NCBI RefSeq assembly: GCF_017794765.1
Contig: NZ_CP051236.1
Span: 1,810,758 to 1,870,339 of the forward strand
Direction of reading: 5' to 3'
From: Nitratireductor sp.
GTDB lineage: Bacteria; Pseudomonadota; Alphaproteobacteria; Rhizobiales; Rhizobiaceae
Length of the DNA: 59,582 nucleotides
A program made the position numbers and the translations under genes. The notes under the pieces are model-generated. The model did no database searches and was not told the DNA's origin. It saw only the letters and a program-made list of their open reading frames with translations. Positions 47,788 through 55,677 of the stretch are shown in pieces (within the stretch, counting starts at the first letter, position 1; each line of letters starts with the position of its first letter).

Positions 47788-48119
47788 GCGCCAGCGAAGA
47801 ATTTCTCGTTTTTGCCGAGTTCATAGCGCTCGCGCTGTTGAGCCTGTCTTTCCTGCTGACTGTCATACGCGTCCTTGTGGGGCCGAGCCTGCCCGACCGG
47901 GTTCTCGCCCTTGATATGCTGGTAACCATTGCAATCGGCTTCATTGCGGTCATTGGCATTCGTACAGGCTTCACGCTTTATCTCGACATCGCCATCGCCC
48001 TCGGCCTTGTCGGCTTTCTGGCGACAGTTGCTTTTGCCCGCTTCGTTCTCAGTCGACGTTATGAACAGGAGTTCGTGAAGCGCGACACGCTCGGCATCTA
48101 CGGCGACAAGGAGCAGTGA
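47784..48119 (+). CDS. mrpF: Mrp antiporter subunit F
   Basis: A 111-residue membrane subunit with three helices. [33 protein letters not shown] is typical. I take the ATG at 47784, which overlaps the mrpE stop; the frame stays open far upstream inside mrpD and mrpE in another phase and is not coding there. Its TGA overlaps the mrpG ATG. Confidence 0.93.
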   Translation: MSASEEFLVFAEFIALALLSLSFLLTVIRVLVGPSLPDRVLALDMLVTIAIGFIAVIGIRTGFTLYLDIAIALGLVGFLATVAFARFVLSRRYEQEFVKRDTLGIYGDKEQ

Positions 48120-48496
48120 TGGACGACGTGTTCAACATACTCACAGGCATTCTTGTCATCATCGGTGCAGCTTTCACCCTGATCGCTGCGATCGGCATTC
48201 TGAGGCTCCCCGACCTCTATACGCGCATGCATGCCGCCTCGAAGGCCGGGACGCTCGGATCGGGGCTTATGCTTGTCGCGCTGGCAATATTTGCGCAGGA
48301 TCAGGCGATCGTCACCCGGGCATTGGCGGCGGTGGTGTTCTTTCTCCTGACGGCGCCCATTTCCGCCCACCTTCTGGCGAAGGCGGCCTATGCCGCAGGC
48401 TACAGACTCTGGGGGCGTTCGGTGCATGACGATATGGCGTCTCCCGAGCGTGTGGCCTCAGACGGTATCGACGGAAAAAGTAATAAAGAAGATTAG
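48119..48496 (+). CDS. mrpG: Mrp antiporter subunit G
   Basis: A 125-residue membrane subunit, the last of the operon, with three helices and the signature GILRLPDLYTRMHAASKAGTLGSGLML. The ATG at 48119 overlaps the mrpF stop; a GTG one codon earlier is possible. An A/T-rich weak hairpin follows near 48485-48512, not a convincing terminator. Confidence 0.92.
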   Translation: MDDVFNILTGILVIIGAAFTLIAAIGILRLPDLYTRMHAASKAGTLGSGLMLVALAIFAQDQAIVTRALAAVVFFLLTAPISAHLLAKAAYAAGYRLWGRSVHDDMASPERVASDGIDGKSNKED

Positions 48497-48932
48497 ATAG
48501 ACTATTTTCTTCTATACTTCATATTCCTCGCGCTGCTTCGTGTATTCCCTGCCAATCTGTCGCACCACAGACAATTCCTTGTGGTGGCTGCATTGACGGC
48601 GGCGCATACGCATTCGTTCTTTTTTGAACGATAGAGCCGGGCGCGTTAAAAACGCTAAGGTCGGCTTAGTTGAGTACCGAGATTAATTTTAAGCTGATCT
48701 GATTTTTGGAATGAAATACGATTTTTTGAGATGTGATAAACAATCAGCCGCAGGTATCTGGTAGTATTAATTTGAAATTGTGAGTTGACCGGTCGAACGA
48801 AAAAAACGATATGATTGCTGCCTTCTCGGGAATCGGCAAAAAAATGCCTGTAGAATAGGGATTCCTATAGACACCTCATCACTGGCGGCATGAGGTTGTG
48901 GATTTGAATAGACGTTGGGGCAAGGTAACGAA
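48497..48932. promoter_or_regulatory. AT-rich region upstream of mucR
   Basis: About 435 bases without a gene, clearly AT-richer than the rest of the window from 48660 on. It holds several inverted repeats: CACCACA/TGTGGTG near 48563-48586, CGTTC-T6-GAACG at 48615-48630 and ATAGG-N4-CCTAT at 48855-48868. MucR proteins bind AT-rich DNA with T-A steps and repress their own genes, so the region is probably an autoregulatory target and promoter for mucR. A small RNA cannot be excluded. Confidence 0.5.
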
Positions 48933-49352
48933 ATGAACGAAGATTCTGTAAAAAACGACGATACTCTTATTGAACTGACCGCAGACGTTGTTGCTGCTTA
49001 TGTCAGCAACAATCCTGTTCCTGCATCCGAACTTTCCAACTTGATTTCAGACGTTCATGCAGCGCTCGGCCGTGTATGTGGCACTCCAGAAACACCGCCT
49101 GCTGAAAAGCAGAAACCGGCCGTGAATCCGAAGCGCTCTGTACACGAAGACTATATCATCTGTCTCGAGGACGGAAAGAAGTTCAAATCGCTGAAGCGTC
49201 ACCTGATGACGCATTACGGCATGACGCCTGAACAGTATCGGGAAAAGTGGGGGCTTGACGCCAATTACCCGATGGTGGCTCCGAGCTATGCCGTGGCGCG
49301 TTCGAAACTGGCCAAGCAAATGGGTTTAGGACGCAAGCGCAAGGAAAAGTAG
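48933..49352 (+). CDS. mucR: MucR/Ros-family zinc-finger transcriptional regulator
   Basis: A 139-residue Ros/MucR regulator, an H-NS-like gene silencer in rhizobia and Brucella that controls exopolysaccharide, motility and cell-cycle genes. The N-terminal half ([19 protein letters not shown]) mediates oligomerisation; the prokaryotic zinc finger follows at [35 protein letters not shown], with one cysteine, the usual CxxD variant and two histidines. The C-terminal tail is basic. The ATG at 48933 has AAGG upstream and gives the family length; an upstream in-frame start at 48915 is less likely. It is monocistronic with a terminator. Confidence 0.94.
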   Translation: MNEDSVKNDDTLIELTADVVAAYVSNNPVPASELSNLISDVHAALGRVCGTPETPPAEKQKPAVNPKRSVHEDYIICLEDGKKFKSLKRHLMTHYGMTPEQYREKWGLDANYPMVAPSYAVARSKLAKQMGLGRKRKEK

Positions 49353-49396
49353 CATTTGGCTGGCGCCGGGCGCCAGCGCGATGTTTCCGTGTTCAG

Positions 49397-49422
49397 GCGG
49401 CGCTTCCGGCGCCGCTTTTTTT
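49397..49422 (+). terminator. Rho-independent terminator of mucR
   Basis: GCGGCGC and GCGCCGC pair across a 5-base loop and are followed by seven Ts. A second GC-rich hairpin (CTGGCG/CGCCAG, 49360-49376) lies just before it, forming a double structure after mucR. Confidence 0.88.
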
Positions 49423-49480
49423 GTGCGTTCGGCGATCGTCTCAGGGGAGCAGGTCAGAGGCTCCGCGTGATGGTGCCCAT

Positions 49481-49780
49481 TCATGGACGAAAGGAGGGCC
49501 CCGACCGCGTTGTCGCAGTCAATCGCTTGAATGCCTGGCTCAGGGCTATGTGGCGATTGAGGTCGTAGCTCCAATGGTTACGGACCCCTTTCAGGCGCTC
49601 TCTCTCGATCAACCGTTTCAGGCGACGAAGCACGTTGTCGCGCTCGGGGCCGGAGCTGTTCTGCGCCTCCTCAAGATCCAGCCCACCGACTAGGAAAAGT
49701 GCGGCCGTCTGCCGCGCGTCTTCATACCGTTTCCGCTTGGCCTGGAGGAAGGCGATGCTCTCCATCTTTACCGTAGTCAT
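49481..49780 (-). CDS. Hypothetical protein, 99 aa
   Basis: An unrecognised small soluble protein, helical and very basic (KRKRYEDARQTAALFLVGG, RRLKRLIERERLKG). The ATG at 49780 has AGGG ten bases upstream; a longer frame starts at 49843. It lies between mucR and the DnaA-domain-IV gene, on the opposite strand from both. It may be a nucleic-acid-associated protein because of its charge, but nothing firmer can be said. Confidence 0.55.
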   Translation of the reverse strand: MTTVKMESIAFLQAKRKRYEDARQTAALFLVGGLDLEEAQNSSGPERDNVLRRLKRLIERERLKGVRNHWSYDLNRHIALSQAFKRLTATTRSGPSFRP

Positions 49781-49990
49781 GCTCAACCCTTCATGTCGTG
49801 AGCGATAACTATGAAGCGCGCAGTGGGAGCGGGGATAAACCAACAGGGGAAATTCGTGCGGAATTTTGTTTTAATAATAATTTCAGTAGTTTAAGGAGTT
49901 TCTGGTTTTTATCTGTTCGTAATTTGTTCCCGCATATGCGTGTGTGAGGTATAAGAATTTATTCCTCTTTCCTGTGAAGGGATAAAGTCT

Positions 49991-50416
49991 GTGCTTTCAA
50001 ACGCTGCCAAATCGACGGAACAAGAAGACGGGCGAGTTAAAACGCCTGAAGATCAATCACCGGTAACGCTGCACCGCCGTCTCAGTCCGATTCCCGAGGA
50101 GCGCGTCGGGGACGTTTGTGAATGTGTTCTCGACATTGTTGGCGCACTGTTCAATGTGAGCGGGCGCGAACTGCGCGAAACGCGCCGTTCATCGACAAGC
50201 GTAACGCGGGTGCGCCAGATCGGAATGTATGCCGCACATGTGGTTCTCGGGCTCAACATGAGTGAAGTCGGACGCGGGTTCGGTCGTGACAGAACCACCG
50301 TCCAGTATGCGTGTCATATTATTGAGGACATGCGTGACGACGAGGAGTTTGACCGGATCGTTTTGATGACGGAGCGCATCACTGCGGCTGCGTTCCGCAA
50401 CACGGAGCTGCGCTGA
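49991..50416 (+). CDS. Stand-alone DnaA domain IV protein (HdaB-like)
   Basis: A 141-residue protein whose C-terminal part (about 70-118) is the DNA-binding domain IV of the replication initiator DnaA: SVTRVRQIGMYAAHVVLG, then SEVGRGFGRDRTTVQYACHIIE, matching the DnaA signature with DRTTV in place of DHTTV. The AAA+ domain is absent. In Caulobacter a similar DnaA-related protein, HdaB, modulates inactivation of DnaA, so a replication-control role is plausible. The start is a GTG with AAGGGA upstream. A DUF6456 gene follows after one base, so they form an operon. Assignment to HdaB itself is inference. Confidence 0.75.
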   Translation: MLSNAAKSTEQEDGRVKTPEDQSPVTLHRRLSPIPEERVGDVCECVLDIVGALFNVSGRELRETRRSSTSVTRVRQIGMYAAHVVLGLNMSEVGRGFGRDRTTVQYACHIIEDMRDDEEFDRIVLMTERITAAAFRNTELR

Positions 50417-50417
50417 C

Positions 50418-51242
50418 ATGGCTGTTTACAAAGAAGAGTTGCGCCATGCGCGCGAGCGTAGCCGCTGTCTGCGATTTCTGCAGAAGGGAGAGGCGTGGTT
50501 GCAACCCGGCGCAAAGGAGGGGAGCATGCTTCTCGACGGAGGGGAGCGGGGAACGGTCTCCATATCGCTTGGCGTTTTGAAGGCGCTGGAGAAAGACGAT
50601 CTCGTGTGCCTGCGCGAAGACAAGGCTGCCGTGACGGCTGCTGGCATCGCCAGTGCGCGTCGATTGGCTGCGAAGCGGGAACCTTTTGCAAGCCAGCATC
50701 GGGAGATAGAGCGCAGGGTCATAAAGCAGGGCGCCGAGAAGACGATCATTGCCGCGACGCTGAGCGAATCTCCTCTGGCGCAGCTTGCGAACCGGCGCAC
50801 CCGCAATGGTGAACCGTTCCTGACGATCGCGGAGTTCGACGCCGGTGAGAAACTGCGTGCCGATTACACACGCGGACAGATCATGCCACGCCTGAGTGCC
50901 AACTGGATGGCGTCAGTAACGGGAAGGAAACGCGGCAACGGGGCCGGAGGTGGCGTTGAGCTTACGGAGGCCGCAGTGGGCGCGCGTCAGCGTGTCGACC
51001 GGGCGCTTGAGGCCGTCGGACCGGAGCTGGCGGGTGTGCTGGTGGATATATGTTGTTTCCTGAAGGGATTCGAGCAGGTGGAAATCGAGCGGGGCTGGCC
51101 CGTGCGCTCGGCCAAGGTGGTGCTCAAGACCGCACTGGGCGCGCTGGCCCGCCATTATGAGCCCCCTGCTCGCAAGAAGCGCGAAACGCACAGGCCGATT
51201 CTGCACTGGGGCGCGCAGAATTTTCGGCCGAAGCTCGCCTGA
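50418..51242 (+). CDS. DUF6456-domain protein
   Basis: A 274-residue protein with a C-terminal DUF6456-type region (EFDAGEKLRADYTRGQIMPRLSANW, then RVDRALEAVGPELAGVLVDICCFLKGFEQVEIERGWP and VVLKTALGALARHY), resembling domains in phage and alphaproteobacterial proteins. The N-terminal 100 residues look like a winged-helix region (ISLGVLKALEKDDLV, AVTAAGIASARRL). It starts two bases after the HdaB-like gene's stop. DNA binding is likely from the fold; no function is established to my knowledge. Confidence 0.7.
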   Translation: MAVYKEELRHARERSRCLRFLQKGEAWLQPGAKEGSMLLDGGERGTVSISLGVLKALEKDDLVCLREDKAAVTAAGIASARRLAAKREPFASQHREIERRVIKQGAEKTIIAATLSESPLAQLANRRTRNGEPFLTIAEFDAGEKLRADYTRGQIMPRLSANWMASVTGRKRGNGAGGGVELTEAAVGARQRVDRALEAVGPELAGVLVDICCFLKGFEQVEIERGWPVRSAKVVLKTALGALARHYEPPARKKRETHRPILHWGAQNFRPKLA

Positions 51243-51250
51243 ACAATTTG

Positions 51251-51276
51251 CTGATTGCCTGAAAACGGGCAATCAG
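51251..51276. terminator. Shared hairpin between DUF6456 gene and sufE
   Basis: CTGATTGCC (51251-51259) and GGCAATCAG (51268-51276) form a perfect 9-bp stem with an 8-base loop between the convergent genes. It overlaps the sufE stop. There is no long T-run, so termination strength is uncertain. Confidence 0.6.
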
Positions 51277-51701
51277 CCTGCTGCGGGTGCCACCTCTGTG
51301 GCTTCTTTTTTTATGCGCTGAACCATCGAACGCAATCCATTGGCGCGTTGCGGTGTGAGATGTTCGTCAAGGCCGAGTTTGGCCATCACGTCTTCGGCAT
51401 CAATTTTCAGGATCTCGCTGGCGCGCCTGCCTGAAAACAAAAGGAGCATGATGGCGACGAGACCCCGCACGATATGGGCGTCCGAATCGCCTTTGAAGGT
51501 GAGGACGGGGTCGTTGCCTTCTCCACGTTCCGTATATAACCACACCTGGCTGACACAGCCACGCACCCGGTGTGCCTCGTCGCGCGCGGCTTCCGGATAG
51601 GAAGGCAGATTGTTGCCAAGGTCGATGATATATCGGTAGCGTTCTTCCCAATCGTCGAGGAAGGCGAAATCGTCATAAAGGGTGTCAATCGTAGTGCTCA
51701 T
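51273..51701 (-). CDS. sufE: Cysteine desulfuration protein SufE
   Basis: A 142-residue sulfur-acceptor protein that takes persulfide sulfur from SufS on its active-site cysteine and passes it to the SufBCD scaffold for iron-sulfur cluster assembly. The active cysteine is Cys49 in RVRGCVSQVWL; GDSDAHIVRGLVAIML and LDEHLTPQRANGL are typical. The ATG at 51701 gives the family length. The rest of the suf genes are not in the window. Confidence 0.94.
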   Translation of the reverse strand: MSTTIDTLYDDFAFLDDWEERYRYIIDLGNNLPSYPEAARDEAHRVRGCVSQVWLYTERGEGNDPVLTFKGDSDAHIVRGLVAIMLLLFSGRRASEILKIDAEDVMAKLGLDEHLTPQRANGLRSMVQRIKKEATEVAPAAG

Positions 51702-51772
51702 TGGGCCGGATATAGTGATTGGCCGGCCATTCGTCACGGAAAACCTTTGATTGCCCCAAAATGTCGAGGGAT

Positions 51773-52126
51773 CTATTGATCGGCAGGGCGCTCTGGAACA
51801 CTTCCGGTTGTTAAAGGTGCCGATGCAGCGCTGGCGGCGGCCTCGGGCGGAGTGTCCGTCGGCTCTTCGAGCATTTCATATGCAAAACGGGCACTTTCAC
51901 GGGCCCGGGCCCCGATCGTCTGAAGTGCGGCGCGCCCGGTTGCACAGACTTCGGGCTTTCGCTCGCAGATGCCAACCATGTCTGTAATGGCTTCGCGGGC
52001 CGCGCCCAGTGCCTGCAGGGCGCCGACCTGTGGCGTCTCCGCGCTGTCCTGGCTGCCTGTTCCCCCAATAGGCAACAGTAGCAGCACCAGCGAAAGCCAG
52101 AAGATCGAGCGGATTATAAAGCCCAT
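51773..52126 (-). CDS. DUF5330-family exported protein
   Basis: A 117-residue protein starting MGFIIRSIFWLSLVLLLLPIG, a signal or anchor segment, followed by a small periplasmic domain with two conserved cysteines (ICERKPEVCATG) and a proline/alanine-rich tail. It resembles the small DUF5330 proteins found in Rhizobiales. Its function is unknown. It lies 71 bases upstream of sufE on the same strand and is divergent from the histidine kinase. Confidence 0.72.
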   Translation of the reverse strand: MGFIIRSIFWLSLVLLLLPIGGTGSQDSAETPQVGALQALGAAREAITDMVGICERKPEVCATGRAALQTIGARARESARFAYEMLEEPTDTPPEAAASAASAPLTTGSVPERPADQ

Positions 52127-52473
52127 GACGTCCAGTCCCGTTTTGCCCCGAAGGATGTCCCTGGCGGGCACAATGTCATGCCTCCGCCAAGAAGCTCTTG
52201 AGAATTCTCCTAAAATTGAAAGCAAACTTTTTAAAAGTTCGGAAATGTCCGCCTTTGAAGCAAAGCCGTTTCAAACCCGCGGAAACATCGTTACGCTTTG
52301 TTTGGCATCTAATGATCTGAGGCAATTGTCTTTTTTCCGGGGCACGGCCTGTTTAAAGGATTTTTGGGCTTGCTGTTTTGGCGGCTATTTTGTTCAGCGC
52401 GCGTTAACCATGACGGCATTCACCACGCTTTGATGGGTCGATTTCTCTCATTTTTGCGCTTGCCGCCGGCCCT
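52127..52473. promoter_or_regulatory. Divergent region DUF5330 / histidine kinase
   Basis: About 345 bases without a credible gene. The stretch 52195-52340 is AT-rich and probably carries the promoters. A TTAACCAT motif lies at 52404-52411. No terminator is seen. Confidence 0.4.
52404..52411 (+). promoter_or_regulatory. TTAACCAT, CtrA-type half site
   Basis: TTAACCAT is a known non-canonical CtrA-binding octamer in alphaproteobacteria. It lies about 60 bases before the earliest start of the DivJ/PleC-like kinase gene. A single octamer can occur by chance. Confidence 0.35.
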
Positions 52474-54354
52474 TTGACGCCTGCGTTTATCCTTTCCTTA
52501 AACGCTCGATGCGAGTTTCGTCAGGAACAAGAACCCGCCGAACGGACAAAGCAAGAGCGCGTCGAGTTGAGTTCACGAGTAGCATCATATCAAGAATGGC
52601 TGGCAGCCCTTTCAGCCGCTTGCGAAAGGCTGATCCACCCCAGTGTTGAAGACGGGGTGGAGCGTTCGCGCCAATTGCGGCTTGCCGGCGTGCTTCTGAC
52701 GGCCCCCTTCTTGTTTGCGGGCGCGGCCGCGCTGCTTCTCGCCGGCACTCTGGGTTTCGCTCCGACGCTGGCGCTCGCCAGCGCCGGCTTTGCGGTGAGC
52801 TGGCTGGCCGCAGCCGGCCTGTTTGCAAGCGGGCGCCGTGAAATGATCGAAGCGCTCGCGCTTGTTCTTGGAATTACCGCCATCAGCGCGGTGATTGTTC
52901 TTTCCGGTGGTTTTGCGTCTCCGATGACAGCCCTGATAGCGGGGCTTGCAGCAGAAAGTGTCTGGATTGCACGGACGCGCCGCGCTCTTTTGGCGGGTGG
53001 TCTCGCCGGTGTGGTTTCTCTCGGACTGGCCGCTCTTGGCGGGGTTTTGGGTGTTCATTTTTCTGCATCGCTGCCGCTCGCCGTGCTCTGGCTGATCCCG
53101 CTGGCTTATGTGGCCACACTCGCCCTGCGCTTCGGGACGTCGCAGGCGGAGCGAATGAGCAATTCCGCATCCTCGAAAGGCGTGGGCATAGAAACGATGA
53201 TGAGCGCGCTGGTGCTGCGCCTTGAGGGCACCGGTGATGTGGTGGATGCGTCCCATCAGGCCGAGGGGGTCTTGAATGTCCGGTCCGACATCCTTCTGGG
53301 GACAGGGTTTTTCGAGCGTATTCATGTGGGTGACCGCGTGGCTTATCTGTGCGCGGTCTCTGAAGTGAGTGGTGGTGCCGACCGGCGAACGATCAGTATC
53401 CGACTGCGCATGCCTGCGGAAGAAGATGGGGTTCGCGCATCCGGTTATCGTCAATTCGGCGTAGAGCTTCTGAAACTGGAAGATGCTGCGCAGGTCGTGG
53501 CGATCGTGCGCGACGAAAGCGAGCGGGCCGCACTGGAGCACGACCTGGCGCGCGCACGGGAAGAGGCACGTGTCGCAAAGGTCGAGAGCAAACGAATGCT
53601 GGCAGCCGTCAGCCATGAGCTTCGCACGCCGCTGAATGCAATTCTCGGCTTTTCCGACACGCTTCAGACGGAGATTTTCGGACGCTTCTCCAATGATCGG
53701 CAGCGCGAATATGTGCGGCTCATTCACGAGGCAGGCGAACATCTGCTCTCGGTGGTGAACTCCACGCTGGAAATCTCCAAGCTGGAGGCAGGCACCTACA
53801 CGCTTCACCCGGAGGCGTTCAGTTTCTCGGATGCCGTGGATACCAGCGTGGCATTCGCCCGGGCGGATGCGACGGCGCGTGCGGTGGATGTGGATGTGGC
53901 GATCGCGGACAACGTCGGCGTCGTCTATTGCGACCGACGTGCGGTGCAGCAGGTGTTGATAAACCTTCTCTCGAATGCGGTTAAGTTCTCGCACGCCAAC
54001 GGCCGTGTGAGGGTGACGGCGGAGCGGACCGGCAATCGCCTTGACTTCAGCGTTGCCGATAATGGTATCGGGATTTCCGCCGATGACCTCGAGCGAATCG
54101 GCGAGCCTTTTGCTCAGGTCCGAAGCGAAGCGACGAGGCATGTTGAGGGAACCGGTCTCGGTCTGGCGCTGGTAAAAGGGCTTGTAAGTCTTCAGGGTGG
54201 TGGCATGACCATCGACAGCGCACCGGGTGAGGGCACACGTGTGAGCATTTCGCTGCCGGTGGGTGTAGGGGCGGAAAAGGACAAGACGGGCCGGGGTGGC
54301 AAACCGGGAATTGATAATGAGTGGGGTAATGAAGAATACCGCAAGACGGCCTGA
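52474..54354 (+). CDS. Membrane sensor histidine kinase, DivJ/PleC-like
   Basis: A hybrid-free sensor kinase of up to 626 residues. Six or so transmembrane helices occupy about 70-220, a PAS-like region follows (245-345), then a coiled linker, the phosphoacceptor domain with His381 in SHELRTPLNAILGFSDTL, and an ATPase domain with NLLSNAVKFS, DNGIGIS and GTGLGLALVKG. This order, and the HELRTPLNAI box, resemble the cell-cycle kinases DivJ and PleC. No response regulator is adjacent, as is usual for those kinases. The start is uncertain: the frame opens with a TTG at 52474 and another TTG at 52567 is possible. It overlaps the next gene's region at its 3' end. Confidence 0.8.
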   Translation: MTPAFILSLNARCEFRQEQEPAERTKQERVELSSRVASYQEWLAALSAACERLIHPSVEDGVERSRQLRLAGVLLTAPFLFAGAAALLLAGTLGFAPTLALASAGFAVSWLAAAGLFASGRREMIEALALVLGITAISAVIVLSGGFASPMTALIAGLAAESVWIARTRRALLAGGLAGVVSLGLAALGGVLGVHFSASLPLAVLWLIPLAYVATLALRFGTSQAERMSNSASSKGVGIETMMSALVLRLEGTGDVVDASHQAEGVLNVRSDILLGTGFFERIHVGDRVAYLCAVSEVSGGADRRTISIRLRMPAEEDGVRASGYRQFGVELLKLEDAAQVVAIVRDESERAALEHDLARAREEARVAKVESKRMLAAVSHELRTPLNAILGFSDTLQTEIFGRFSNDRQREYVRLIHEAGEHLLSVVNSTLEISKLEAGTYTLHPEAFSFSDAVDTSVAFARADATARAVDVDVAIADNVGVVYCDRRAVQQVLINLLSNAVKFSHANGRVRVTAERTGNRLDFSVADNGIGISADDLERIGEPFAQVRSEATRHVEGTGLGLALVKGLVSLQGGGMTIDSAPGEGTRVSISLPVGVGAEKDKTGRGGKPGIDNEWGNEEYRKTA

Positions 54355-55270
54355 ACCGGAGGTCACGTTTGGAACTCTGCTACGCGCCGGAGCAGCCGGG
54401 GCGGGGATGGCGATCGTTCGCAACCCGGTGGCAGTCGGTGGTGCAACGGCCTTTGCTGTCGCATTCTCCTTCGTTTCGGCCAACGCGCTCTGGTATCAGC
54501 CGCATTTCCATTCCGGGGCTTTGATATCGACCCGTACACCGGTGTTCACCGAACCACGGAATGTGCCCGATCCCGAGCGGCCTGTCATTTCTGAGGAGAC
54601 ACCACGTCAGGCTCCGCGTCAGGTGGTCCCCGATCAGGACACGACCGGGGCGATCCCGGTCGAGCGCCCGGAAGAGGTGGCCGGTGGGGATTCGACCATA
54701 CGCCAGGTGCAGTCGGTGCTTCAGGAACTGGGGCTGTACCGCGGTACGATTGACGGTCTTGAGGGCCCTGAGACCCGCACGGCAATCGAAAACTACCGCC
54801 GTATCGTGGATCTGGATCCAACACCGACCGTCGATGAAGCGCTGCTGCGTCAGCTTGGGCTCTCGGCAGCGCCGCAGGCGGCGGGAAACGCGCCAGATCT
54901 GTCGGCAGCGCCGGCAATAATACCCCCTGTCGCACCGACGCCGACACCACGCCCGGCCTATCAGCGTTCGGCTTCAGCTTCCGCGAACGCGGAGCCGGCG
55001 GGAGCACGGGTTCCCGTACCGACGGCGAACGTGCCGCAGGCGCGTGTTCACACGGCGGCCCTTGAAACCAGCGAGGCGGACCCCACAATCATGCGCGTGC
55101 AGGCCGGTCTGAAGGCCTTTGGCAATGACGGGATCGAGGTTGACGGCCTTCTAGGCCAAAATACCCAGGCTGCCATTCGCGAGTTTCAGAGCCTTTTCGG
55201 GCTCCCCGTCACCGGGCAGCCGGACCAGGCGCTTCTTGCAAAAATGCGTGAGGTTGGTCTGACCAACTGA
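54317..55270 (+). CDS. Peptidoglycan-binding protein with two PGBD domains
   Basis: A 317-residue envelope protein with a membrane anchor at about residues 30-55 (GGATAFAVAFSFVSANALW), a proline-rich linker, and two peptidoglycan-binding repeats: STIRQVQSVLQELGLYRGTIDG...TRTAIENYRR in the middle and PTIMRVQAGLKAFGNDGIEVDGLLG...AAIREFQSLFGL at the end. The proline-, alanine- and threonine-rich stretch between them should span the periplasm. It overlaps the kinase gene's 3' end by 38 bases. The ATG at 54317 or 54329 may be used. It probably tethers the membrane to the wall. Confidence 0.85.
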   Translation: MSGVMKNTARRPEPEVTFGTLLRAGAAGAGMAIVRNPVAVGGATAFAVAFSFVSANALWYQPHFHSGALISTRTPVFTEPRNVPDPERPVISEETPRQAPRQVVPDQDTTGAIPVERPEEVAGGDSTIRQVQSVLQELGLYRGTIDGLEGPETRTAIENYRRIVDLDPTPTVDEALLRQLGLSAAPQAAGNAPDLSAAPAIIPPVAPTPTPRPAYQRSASASANAEPAGARVPVPTANVPQARVHTAALETSEADPTIMRVQAGLKAFGNDGIEVDGLLGQNTQAAIREFQSLFGLPVTGQPDQALLAKMREVGLTN

Positions 55271-55329
55271 CGTGGGCTGGGGCCCTCCCGGCAGGTTGAT
55301 CTTCCGCCGGCACCAAGGAGACGCTGCCC

Positions 55330-55677
55330 ATGCGCCTGACCAGCGAATTCTGGGTTTCTGCACTGACAAAGCGTCTCTTCGCAGAGGGTGGTTTTGCCAC
55401 GGTTCTGCAAAAAGGCGCGCGGGAGGCTGGAACCATTTTTATTCTGTTGCGCAATCGTCTTGGCGAGCAGGCGCTTTATGGCCCCGCAGCACAGGCCTTC
55501 TATGACGAGGCGCGGCCCAATGAGCGACGCTTTGCGCTGATCGCAAAAGATGACGACCAGGCGATCGACACGCGTCTTGAACGAGAGCGTCGGTTCGATC
55601 CGGACTTCTGGCTGGTCGAAATCGAGGTGACGGACCTTGATGAGGCAGAACGCTATTTCGAGATTGCTGCCGGCTGA
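55330..55677 (+). CDS. DUF1491-family protein
   Basis: A 115-residue cytoplasmic protein of the alphaproteobacterial DUF1491 family: LTSEFWVSALTKRLFAEGGFATVLQKGAREAGTIF, then RFDPDFWLVEIEVTD. Function unknown. AAGGAG sits upstream of the ATG. Its last 25 bases overlap the convergent DUF2336 gene. Confidence 0.88.
   Translation: MRLTSEFWVSALTKRLFAEGGFATVLQKGAREAGTIFILLRNRLGEQALYGPAAQAFYDEARPNERRFALIAKDDDQAIDTRLERERRFDPDFWLVEIEVTDLDEAERYFEIAAG

Noticed and set aside
48615..48630. GTTC-N6-GAAC upstream of mucR as a second LexA box
   Set aside because: The alphaproteobacterial LexA site is a direct repeat GTTC-N7-GTTC; this is an inverted repeat with a 6-base spacer.
52612..54483. A 623-codon minus-strand frame opposite the histidine kinase
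   Set aside because: Composition is that of an antisense shadow in high-GC DNA (histidine- and arginine-rich), while the plus strand has complete kinase motifs.
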